The notes beneath the pieces were generated by a model. The model had not been told where the DNA came from. It did not search any database and worked only from the letters and a program-made list of their open reading frames with translations. The translations under genes and the position numbers were made by a program. From JABIKK01 sp964622835 (GTDB lineage: Archaea; Nanobdellota; Nanobdellia; SCGC-AAA011-G17; UBA489), in contig CAZUSA010000001.1 of the NCBI GenBank assembly GCA_964622835.1, forward strand, positions 186,001 to 250,000: a stretch of 64,000 bases of DNA, read 5' to 3'. Below are positions 51,321-59,690 of the stretch, piece after piece. Position 1 is the stretch's first letter; every line of letters starts with the position of its first letter.

Positions 51321-53956
51321 GGTGTTTTTTTTGCAGGTATTTTTTTTACGGGTTTTTTTGGTGTGAAGACTGCATTTATTTGCAGTTGTGTCCATCCTTG
51401 TTTCAAAAGAATATCTTTAACTTTTTGTGCTTGTGTGCCTGTGGCTAATGCTTTAGTAACGTAATCGCGAAGTGCTTTTTCATCTTTGGGTGTTGCAAAC
51501 AAGGGTTTTTTCTCTGTCGTTCCTTTTGTTACTGGTTTTGTCCCATTACGTTTTTTCATAAATTTAAAGTATAATCCAATACCCACAATAAGTAGTACAC
51601 CGATCAAGAAGACAATACCTATGCTTGTCCAATCAACTTTCTTTGCACAATCTTCTGGACACGTATTTTCATCTTCTAAGTAAAACTTGACACCATCTAC
51701 TTCAAGGACTGCACATTTATTATCACCGCAAACAGGAACGGTTTCATAGTTAGATGTAACAACACCACTCTTTGGTATGAGTATTGTTTTTAATTCGTTG
51801 AGTGCGGGAGCAACATTATCTTGGACAAAGTAGGTGAATGTTGTTCCACCAACACTTGTTACGTCTGTTCTAAAGAGGGCAACATTTGTTACTGGTGTTA
51901 ATAAGGTAAAGCCTGTTTCGAAGGAAGCTTCGGTTGTAGGATTGGCAACAACAGCTTTTGGAACAATTTCATAGACGTAATAGTTACTTCCTTGTCCTGC
52001 TATTGTCTTTTCAATAAGTGTTCCTTTAATGATTGTTCCATCAAACAATGTTATGATAATATAGCGTGCACGCCCAGTTACTTTGAATGATGCTTGATGA
52101 TGATACGCAGCAGTTTGGGCTTCAGCACCACCAGCAACAATACCATCATGAATATCGCTAACGGTAGGTATAATGTGGTCGGTAAGGTCTCCTTGGACAA
52201 CAATACTACTAGGAACGGTTTGCATGACAGCATCAAGGTCACTTGAAAGCGTATTTGTAAAGGCAGACATTGCTGTAGCGTTTGTTGCTGCAAGACTATT
52301 TGCCGTGGCAGCATAGGAATTAAGACTTGCTAATGCTGAGGAAACAGGACTGGCAAAGTTGAAGTGTTGTAAGATATCACCATAGTTTTGTTGTTGGTTT
52401 TGTAAAAATAATTTATATTCTGTTATGAGTGCTTGCGCACTAGTAATATTAAGTGTTTGATTTCCTCCAAGCGCTAAATTAGGAACAATAATAACTTCTG
52501 TCGAATCACTTGATCCTGTTGATAAACTAAGAGTAAGGTTATATTCTGTTGTTGCTGTTTCTAATGGTGCGTAAAAAGAAAATCCTTCTGTTGTTAAAGG
52601 TAAAACAACATTATCTGATAAACCTGTTAAAGAAATATCATCAATGGTGTGTATTATTCCTTCACTTCCGGTTAAGGCCATGTAAAAATCATTTTTTGTT
52701 TTAGTAACACCGCTTGTTGTGTATTCGAGAGCCATATTTTGTAGAGAAACAACACCACCAGTATCACTGCTTAAACGAACGGGAACAATACATCCTCCTT
52801 GAGCTACAGGAAGACAATTTTTTATCTCTGTATTAACATTGTCAATAAATGCTTGATAGGTGTTAACCAGGCCTGACATAAAGTTTGCATTGGTATTTTC
52901 TAATGTTTCTGTGTAGGTGCCGCCTTTTACTTTAATAAAAAAGTCATCATTAGTGTAGGCTGTACAATCATATTTGTCACCAGCCTCTGAACAAATAAAT
53001 GCAGATGTTGGCCCTCCTTCTTCTACTTGGAGTTCTGCTTGTGTTGTTGTACCATCTCCATCAGCAACATTTGAAAGACATGCAAGGAAGTTGCCTTCAA
53101 GAGCATAGCCTAGTTGCATAGGACAGGAAACTTCTACAAATGCATCAGTAGTGGAAGACGTAAGGGAACAACTATACTGACCACCAACAGCTTTACAAGA
53201 AGTTGCACTGGTAAGACAACTAAAGGTTTCAAGTTGCAAGATTGTTGCTTCCATATCCGCACCAACGCCACTATCATTGAACTGTGCAGTAAGTTCAACA
53301 TCCCGTGTATAGGGGAAGGCCATGTCCATGCAATAGTATGTTCGACTTGCAGCTGGTTCATCAAGGATGGCAATGCTACTGTCTGCTTGTTCTGTTAATG
53401 TTGCTGGTAGAGTATAGGCACTTTCAAATCCAAGGAAGTTTCCAAAGTATTGCCATTCAATAATACCATCATCCCCAATATCTAAGGATGGTAATGTGGG
53501 TGAGGGTGTTCCAAATCCTGCAATGGTAAAGTCTAAACTGGAAAGGGTATCTGTTGCTGTATCGACACGTAAGTAAAAGAGTTGACTTCCTGAATCATTG
53601 AAAGGAAAATTTCCTGTTGTTGTAGGAAGTGATGGTGTTACTGTACCTCCGCTTGTATCATATGTAATATTTTGTATCATCAGTAAGTGTGTAAGTAAGA
53701 CTGATGTAGTGATACCGTCAAGATCAAAGGTAAGGGAAAGATCTGTTGATAATGTGTCAGAAATTTCAAGTTCAATATCAAAAAGAAAGGGCGAACCAGA
53801 GATAAACGTGGGCATTACTGTGCCATTAGTAGTATTATCATAGGGCAAATCAAAGGAAATATCTGTTATTGGTATCACAGGACTTTCTGCTGCTACAAAC
53901 ACCAGACCAATAAGTAATCCAATGAGGAGAACGAATGTAAAACGTCTATGAATCAT
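51317..53956 (-). CDS. large secreted surface protein with C-terminal anchor and cytoplasmic tail
   Basis: The 879-aa protein has a signal peptide (FVLLIGLLIGLVFVAAES), a long beta-rich extracytoplasmic region with scattered cysteines, and near the end VCGDNKCAVLEV...ENTCPEDCAKKVDW before a membrane helix. The cytoplasmic tail has a helical KVKDILLKQGWTQLQINAVF stretch and a lysine/proline-rich end. The CPEDC motif before the anchor is shared with the coupled downstream gene, suggesting that the two proteins work together. Confidence 0.75.
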   Translation of the reverse strand: MIHRRFTFVLLIGLLIGLVFVAAESPVIPITDISFDLPYDNTTNGTVMPTFISGSPFLFDIELEISDTLSTDLSLTFDLDGITTSVLLTHLLMIQNITYDTSGGTVTPSLPTTTGNFPFNDSGSQLFYLRVDTATDTLSSLDFTIAGFGTPSPTLPSLDIGDDGIIEWQYFGNFLGFESAYTLPATLTEQADSSIAILDEPAASRTYYCMDMAFPYTRDVELTAQFNDSGVGADMEATILQLETFSCLTSATSCKAVGGQYSCSLTSSTTDAFVEVSCPMQLGYALEGNFLACLSNVADGDGTTTQAELQVEEGGPTSAFICSEAGDKYDCTAYTNDDFFIKVKGGTYTETLENTNANFMSGLVNTYQAFIDNVNTEIKNCLPVAQGGCIVPVRLSSDTGGVVSLQNMALEYTTSGVTKTKNDFYMALTGSEGIIHTIDDISLTGLSDNVVLPLTTEGFSFYAPLETATTEYNLTLSLSTGSSDSTEVIIVPNLALGGNQTLNITSAQALITEYKLFLQNQQQNYGDILQHFNFASPVSSALASLNSYAATANSLAATNATAMSAFTNTLSSDLDAVMQTVPSSIVVQGDLTDHIIPTVSDIHDGIVAGGAEAQTAAYHHQASFKVTGRARYIIITLFDGTIIKGTLIEKTIAGQGSNYYVYEIVPKAVVANPTTEASFETGFTLLTPVTNVALFRTDVTSVGGTTFTYFVQDNVAPALNELKTILIPKSGVVTSNYETVPVCGDNKCAVLEVDGVKFYLEDENTCPEDCAKKVDWTSIGIVFLIGVLLIVGIGLYFKFMKKRNGTKPVTKGTTEKKPLFATPKDEKALRDYVTKALATGTQAQKVKDILLKQGWTQLQINAVFTPKKPVKKIPAKKTP

Positions 53957-54081
53957 GAATCCCTCTTTTTATAGCACACTGTACCAACACCAATCCAAAA
54001 GCCCTTTTTAAACTATTTAAAAGTATTGTCCAAAAGAAGCGAACACAAAGGTTTTTAATGCGTTAAACAGGGTGTGCAGTC

Positions 54082-54969
54082 ATGCAAGAAACGATAAAAC
54101 GTCTGTTAGAAGATCGTCCAAAACAGATGATGATTATACCTATTGTACTCATGCTTCTTGCTCTTGGCTTTCTTTTAAGCGTTCAAAGTTCAACGGGTGA
54201 GTTAATACAGAAAGATGTTTCATTAAGTGGTGGTATGACGTTAACCGTGTACACTGATAATACAATTAATCTTGAAACATTACAAAGTAGTTTACAAGAG
54301 CATTTTGAGGAAGTTGTTATTCGAGCGTTATCCGAATTTGGTACTGATCGTACGATTGGGTTTGTTATTGAAACAAGTGCAATGGATGAAGAGACCATGC
54401 GTTCAACAGTTCAAGAAAGTACAGGTATTATTTTAACGGAAGAGAACATGTCTATTGAAGTTGTCGGTTCTTCTTTGGGTGAATCCTTTTATGACCAGAT
54501 GGTTCGTGCATTAGTGTTTGCTTTTATTTTTATGTCAGCAGCTATTTTTATTACATTTAGAAAGTGGGCACCTTCATTGGCTGTTGTTATTGTTGCTTTA
54601 GGTGATTTAGCAATTACTGTTGCTATTTTAAACATCATGGATGTTCGTATTTCTTCTGCTGGTATTGCTGCATTATTATTACTTATGGGATATTCTATTG
54701 ATACAGATGTATTATTAACAACGCGTATACTGAAACGTCGTCAAGGAACTATTTTTGATGGTGTGTGGAGTTCTATGAAAACGGGATTAACCATGACTGC
54801 TACAACGATTGCTGCATTATTTGTTGCATATCTTGTTTCTTCTTCATTAGTATTAAAACAAATGTTTATGATTATTATGATTGGACTGTTAGTTGATATT
54901 ATCTTAACGTATTTGTTCAATGCACCGTTTTTGGCATTGTATGCGAAGAAGCAGGAGAGTGGCAAGTAA
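54082..54969 (+). CDS. secF: protein translocase subunit SecF
   Basis: The 295-aa protein has six membrane helices and the SecF features QKDVSLSGGMTLTVYTD in the first extracytoplasmic domain and SAGIAALLLLMGYSIDTDVLL in the membrane. With SecD it helps preproteins leave the Sec channel. secF precedes secD, the usual archaeal order. Confidence 0.94.
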   Translation: MQETIKRLLEDRPKQMMIIPIVLMLLALGFLLSVQSSTGELIQKDVSLSGGMTLTVYTDNTINLETLQSSLQEHFEEVVIRALSEFGTDRTIGFVIETSAMDEETMRSTVQESTGIILTEENMSIEVVGSSLGESFYDQMVRALVFAFIFMSAAIFITFRKWAPSLAVVIVALGDLAITVAILNIMDVRISSAGIAALLLLMGYSIDTDVLLTTRILKRRQGTIFDGVWSSMKTGLTMTATTIAALFVAYLVSSSLVLKQMFMIIMIGLLVDIILTYLFNAPFLALYAKKQESGK

Positions 54970-54970
54970 C

Positions 54971-56704
54971 ATGGCTAAACTATTCAGTGCACGTGTATGG
55001 ATTTTGATTGCTTTCTTATTTTTATCATTATTAGCTATTGATCCCTCACCGTTAGCTGCTGGTGTAGATGTAAAAAGCGTTGAATCTGGAAAGGATGCTG
55101 CTATTCAAGGTATTGGTGTTGGGGAGAAAATTGAAAAGATTAATGGCGTTACTATAGGTGATTTGACGGATTTTAAAGAGGCCATAGATAAGTTAATACC
55201 CAAATCACAAGAGATTACTGTTGGCACATCAGCAGGAACAATATCATATGAAATTACCACAGCAGTAGGGTTTAGTATTGGAACAAATAAAACAATCATT
55301 GCAGTAGAGGACTTTGCTAATGTTGAACAGGGTGCTATTCTTGAACATATTAATAATGAACCTATTGATGGTATTGAATCATTAACCAAAGTTGAAAAAA
55401 CATTAATTGAACGAACGAAAGTAACGATTATAACGGATGAAGCAGAATATATTTTCTTATCAACAGGAGATTTAGGTATCATAGCTGAGACTGCACAAAC
55501 AAGTAATATTGAAAAAGGATTAGAATTACAAGGTGGAACACGTGTATTACTCAAACCAATTTCTGAAAACGAAGTAACCTTAGAAGATATTACAAATATT
55601 ATTGATGTTATGAATAAGCGTATGAATGTGTATGGTCTTGCAGATATTAAAATTCGTTCAGCAAAAGATTTAGATGGTGAATGGTTTATTCTTGTTGAAG
55701 TTGCTGGTGCAACACGTGAAGAAGTGCGTGAACTTATTTCAAAACAAGGTGTCTTCGAAGCAAAGATTGGTGAAGATATTGTTTTCGAAGGTGGAAAACG
55801 TGACGTCCCCTATGTGTGTCGTGACGATGGTTCATGTGCAGTTATTGAATCATGTAATGAACAGTCTGGAAGTGCACAATGTCAATTCCGTTTTGCTATT
55901 ACATTATCACCTGAAGCAGCAAAAAAACATGCAGTTATTACGGGTGCTCTTGAAGTAAATTATTCAGGAACAAATAGTTATTTATCAAAACCTCTTGATT
56001 TGTATCTTGATGGCACATTAGTTGATAGTTTATTCATTTCTGCTGATCTGCAAGGGAAGGAAGCAACGCAGATTTCTATTTCAGGACCTGGATATGGTAT
56101 TACTGAACAAGATGCGTATACAGATGCTATTGCAAGTATGAATAATCTCCAGACGATTTTAATTACTGGTTCATTACCCTTACAGTTAGAAATCGTAAAG
56201 ATTGATACGATCAGTCCCGCTATGGGTAAAGAGTTCATTAATAATGCTATAACGGCTGGTTTACTGTCTATTCTTGTTGTCGCCTTAGTTATTTTTATTC
56301 GGTATAGACAATGGAAAATTGTTTTACCAGTTATTATTACAAGTATTTCTGAAGTAGTTATTATTTTAGGGTTTGCTGCTTTCGCACGATGGAATTTAGA
56401 TCTTGCTGCCATTGCAGGAATTATTGCTGCTGTAGGAACCGGTGTTGATGATCAAATTGTTATTACAGATGAAGTATTGCAATCTCGCGAACACCAAATG
56501 AATTGGAAAGAAAAGATTAAACGTGCATTCTTTATTATTTTTAGTGCATATGCAACAACAGTTGTTGCTATGTTCCCCTTAATGTTTGCAGGTGCAGGAT
56601 TAATCAAAGGTTTTGCATTAACAACAATCACCGGTATTACTATTGGCGTCTTCATTACACGTCCTGCGTTTGCTGCAATGATTGAAAAACTATTAAAAAA
56701 ATGA
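54971..56704 (+). CDS. secD: protein translocase subunit SecD
   Basis: The 577-aa protein begins MAKLFSARVWILIAFLFLSL and has a large extracytoplasmic region with the ELQGGTRVLLKPI strand, then LDLAAIAGIIAAVGTGVDDQIVI in the membrane domain. An inserted PDZ-like stretch (GIGVGEKIEKINGVTIGDL) occurs early, as in other archaeal SecD. ATG 54971 is chosen over the longer frame within secF, because the conserved start lies there and it follows the secF stop by 1 nt. Confidence 0.94.
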   Translation: MAKLFSARVWILIAFLFLSLLAIDPSPLAAGVDVKSVESGKDAAIQGIGVGEKIEKINGVTIGDLTDFKEAIDKLIPKSQEITVGTSAGTISYEITTAVGFSIGTNKTIIAVEDFANVEQGAILEHINNEPIDGIESLTKVEKTLIERTKVTIITDEAEYIFLSTGDLGIIAETAQTSNIEKGLELQGGTRVLLKPISENEVTLEDITNIIDVMNKRMNVYGLADIKIRSAKDLDGEWFILVEVAGATREEVRELISKQGVFEAKIGEDIVFEGGKRDVPYVCRDDGSCAVIESCNEQSGSAQCQFRFAITLSPEAAKKHAVITGALEVNYSGTNSYLSKPLDLYLDGTLVDSLFISADLQGKEATQISISGPGYGITEQDAYTDAIASMNNLQTILITGSLPLQLEIVKIDTISPAMGKEFINNAITAGLLSILVVALVIFIRYRQWKIVLPVIITSISEVVIILGFAAFARWNLDLAAIAGIIAAVGTGVDDQIVITDEVLQSREHQMNWKEKIKRAFFIIFSAYATTVVAMFPLMFAGAGLIKGFALTTITGITIGVFITRPAFAAMIEKLLKK

Positions 56705-57144
56705 ATATTTCCATACATTTCATAACATCAATAATGATTACTATTGGCCTTTTTCCTTGGATTGGTTGGCATAGTTTGTGGGCGATAGTTGGCGGATATC
56801 TTATTGATGCAGATCATGTATTGTGGACTGGTTACAAAAAAGGTATTTATTCTATAAAAAAATCATATTACCATCATCTTGATAGAAAAAAGAAGAAAGG
56901 GTATGAAAAAGGTGTCTTACATATTTTCCATACCGTTGAATTTGTTCTTTGGATGGTTGCTATGAGTTACTTGATGTATGTTTTTCAAGAACGTTGGATG
57001 TTCTACATGTTTGCTATAACACTGTTAGGCATGATTGTTCATTTAACGTTGGATTTCACACAACTCATCCATGATAAAACACTGGATGCCCGTGCAATAT
57101 CGTGGTATTGTTGGTCTCAAAAAAAGGCAAGAAAAGGTTTATAA
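56701..57144 (+). CDS. membrane-bound metal-dependent hydrolase-like protein (YdjM/DUF457 type)
   Basis: The 147-aa protein has four membrane helices with GGYLIDADHVLW, HIFHTVEFVLW and MIVHLTLDFTQLIHDK, the D/H motif set of this family. It overlaps the secD stop by 4 nt, so it may be coexpressed with the translocase. The activity of this family is not established. Confidence 0.75.
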   Translation: MNISIHFITSIMITIGLFPWIGWHSLWAIVGGYLIDADHVLWTGYKKGIYSIKKSYYHHLDRKKKKGYEKGVLHIFHTVEFVLWMVAMSYLMYVFQERWMFYMFAITLLGMIVHLTLDFTQLIHDKTLDARAISWYCWSQKKARKGL

Positions 57145-57166
57145 GCCACCTACACGGGCTAAGACG

Positions 57167-58102
57167 ATGAAAAAGATTAGTATCGGAAGTCCAAAGAAAG
57201 AACCTGTTGCTTCGGTTGTTCTTTGTGTGTATAATGAAGAAAATTATCTTGATGATAGTTTATTGAGTCTTAAAGAACAATCATTTACTGATTTTGAAGT
57301 TGTTGTTGTTGACGACGGAAGTACGGATAAAACGCTTGATGTTGCAAATAAATACGATGTACGTATTGTTCAACAAAAGCATGACGGTCTTGGTGCTGCA
57401 CGAAATAATGGTGTAAAAAATGCCAAAGGTAAAATTGTATTGTTCCTTGATGCAGATATGACCTTTGATAAAAACTATATTAAACAATTAATAAAACCTA
57501 TTCAAGAAAATAAAACAAGTGGTACAACACATGGAAAAGAACATGCTAATAATTTACAAAACCCTTGGGCAAGATGTTGGGGAAGAGTAAGGATTGATCC
57601 GTCTATATCTACACGAACGCCAAAAAATTATCGTGCAATAAAACGTTCTGCATTTTTAAAATCTAAAGGGTTTGATTCATCATGGGGGTATGCTGATGAT
57701 CAAAGTTTAACAGCACAGGTTGGTCCTGCATTAATTGTTAATGATGCACAGTGCTATCATCAAAATCCTTCATCATTACAAGAAACATATTTGCAAGCAC
57801 GGTGGATTGGTGGTTCTACAAATAAAAAATATGTAAAACTTCTTCTAACATTGTTTAGCATAGGCATTATTTTTGGGATAACAAGTTGGATAATGGGTCT
57901 TGCTGCAACAGCAGTACGATATGGTTTGATACTAAGTGGAATTATGTTCATTGTCTTTGTTATATTTATGACGCAAAAAACAATACGTCGTGAAAAGGAT
58001 TGGGGTCTTTTATTTATTTACCCTGGATTTCTTTGTGTTCGCGTAATTGCAACATTGCATGGTATTTTACGTCAATTAGGCAAAAAGAGCCATTTACAGT
58101 AA
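57167..58102 (+). CDS. glycosyltransferase family 2, membrane-anchored
   Basis: This 311-aa protein has VASVVLCVYNEENYLDDSLL, VVVVDDGSTDKTLDV and FLDADMTFDKNY (GT-A DxD), then two C-terminal membrane helices. It probably moves a sugar from a nucleotide or dolichyl donor onto a lipid carrier in the glycan path that AglB uses. ATG 57167 is used, with TTTATAAG about 27 nt upstream. Confidence 0.9.
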   Translation: MKKISIGSPKKEPVASVVLCVYNEENYLDDSLLSLKEQSFTDFEVVVVDDGSTDKTLDVANKYDVRIVQQKHDGLGAARNNGVKNAKGKIVLFLDADMTFDKNYIKQLIKPIQENKTSGTTHGKEHANNLQNPWARCWGRVRIDPSISTRTPKNYRAIKRSAFLKSKGFDSSWGYADDQSLTAQVGPALIVNDAQCYHQNPSSLQETYLQARWIGGSTNKKYVKLLLTLFSIGIIFGITSWIMGLAATAVRYGLILSGIMFIVFVIFMTQKTIRREKDWGLLFIYPGFLCVRVIATLHGILRQLGKKSHLQ

Positions 58103-58145
58103 ATATGAAGGGAATCCTTATAAATCTCAAAACATAGGTGCAACC

Positions 58146-59690
58146 ATGGCAAAACCAAGAGTATTATTGATTAATCCACCTAAAATACGGCGTAGTGGGT
58201 CGGGGTACATCTCCGAAATAGTAGATATCGGTGTACCTATTGGTTTGTTAGGAATTGCTTCGTTTGTAGAAAAGAGTGATATACATGTAAAAGTTGTTGA
58301 TTGTGTTGGTGATCCAAAAGCCGAAGCACTGAATGTAACTGAGAAAGATGGTTCTGAAGTATTAATGTATAGTATTACTGAAAAAGATTTTAATGAGCGC
58401 GTTAAAGACTTTAATCCTGATGTTGTAGGTATTTCTGGTCAATTTGTGAGCCAGTATAATGAGGTTATTTGGACGACTGAAAAAATAAAAAAATTATTGC
58501 CTAATGTTAAAATTGTTGTTGGTGGTTCTTTTTTACATCGCGATTTGCTTACTAAACTTGAAAAGATCCCTTCTATTGATATTTGTGCATTCGGTGAAGG
58601 CGAACATACAATGGTTGATATTACCAAAGCAATTACCAATAAAACACCTTTAAGTGGAGTACGTGGTATTGCTTGGAAGGATGAAAAGGGTAAAGCACAT
58701 TCGACAGAAAAGAGACCCTTCATTTATGATTTGGATACGTTACCATTACCTGCTTATCATTTAGTTGATATGGATTTTTATTTAGATTTACCGAAGAAAG
58801 GATTTTATAATCGTGTTAAAGATACGAAACGAACCATTACGTTTATTACTTCAAGAGGATGTCCTGAACAGTGTTGTTTTTGTTCTGTTCCACGCGTGAG
58901 TGGAAGTGTATGGAGAAGAAATTCTGTGAATTATGTGCTTAAACATATGAAAGTTCTTGTTGATACCTATGGTGTTGAGCGACTACATATTGAAGATGAT
59001 AATTTCACATTAGATATGAAGCGAGCAAGAGAGATCTTTGAAGGTATGATTAAACAGGGTATTAAGGTTGAATGGGACACATTAAATGGTGTTCGTGCTG
59101 ATCGTTTAGATGAGGATATGCTTACCAAGATGAAAAAATCTGGTTGTGTTAAAGTGTGTATTTCTCCTGAAGTTGGTAATCAAAAGATTCTTGACGAGGT
59201 TATTAATAAACGTCTTGACCTTAAAGATGTTGAAAAGACTGCACGGTTGTGTAAAAAGATTGGATTGCCATTACAAGCATATTTTATTATTGGTTTTCCT
59301 GGTGAAACAAAAGAAACTATTAAGGAGACAGTGTTATTTGCTAAGAAGTTAAGTAAAAAATATGATGTTATCGTAAGCGGTGCATTACGTGCCACACCAT
59401 TTTATGGCACTCCATTGTATAAGACTGCAAAAGAAAAAGGATTTTTGAAAGAACCAGATCCAACAGAATTTGATAAGAGTCTTGCTGGAAGTGCTGGCCT
59501 TATTGAAACGGATGAATTTGATGAAGCATATTTGGATAAAGTAAACAAACATTTGATTCGTGCAAGTTATTATTACTCTGCAAAGAGATATCTTAAGAAT
59601 CCTAAAAAATTAGTAAGACGATTTAGAAATCCATATCTTATTGCTTCAACAATAAAACGATTTATTAAAGGTAATAGAGAGCTAATTTAA
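58146..59690 (+). CDS. B12-binding radical SAM protein
   Basis: The 514-aa protein has an N-terminal cobalamin-binding-like region (PRVLLINPPKIRR, FNPDVVGISGQFVSQYNEVI) and a radical SAM domain with the cluster motif TSRGCPEQCCFCSVPRVSG (CxxxCxxC, about residue 240). Further motifs are HIEDDNFTLDM and YFIIGFPGETKETI. The substrate is unknown; family members act in lipid, antibiotic and tRNA chemistry. It lies between a glycosyltransferase and AglB, so an envelope substrate is possible. Confidence 0.9.
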   Translation: MAKPRVLLINPPKIRRSGSGYISEIVDIGVPIGLLGIASFVEKSDIHVKVVDCVGDPKAEALNVTEKDGSEVLMYSITEKDFNERVKDFNPDVVGISGQFVSQYNEVIWTTEKIKKLLPNVKIVVGGSFLHRDLLTKLEKIPSIDICAFGEGEHTMVDITKAITNKTPLSGVRGIAWKDEKGKAHSTEKRPFIYDLDTLPLPAYHLVDMDFYLDLPKKGFYNRVKDTKRTITFITSRGCPEQCCFCSVPRVSGSVWRRNSVNYVLKHMKVLVDTYGVERLHIEDDNFTLDMKRAREIFEGMIKQGIKVEWDTLNGVRADRLDEDMLTKMKKSGCVKVCISPEVGNQKILDEVINKRLDLKDVEKTARLCKKIGLPLQAYFIIGFPGETKETIKETVLFAKKLSKKYDVIVSGALRATPFYGTPLYKTAKEKGFLKEPDPTEFDKSLAGSAGLIETDEFDEAYLDKVNKHLIRASYYYSAKRYLKNPKKLVRRFRNPYLIASTIKRFIKGNRELI

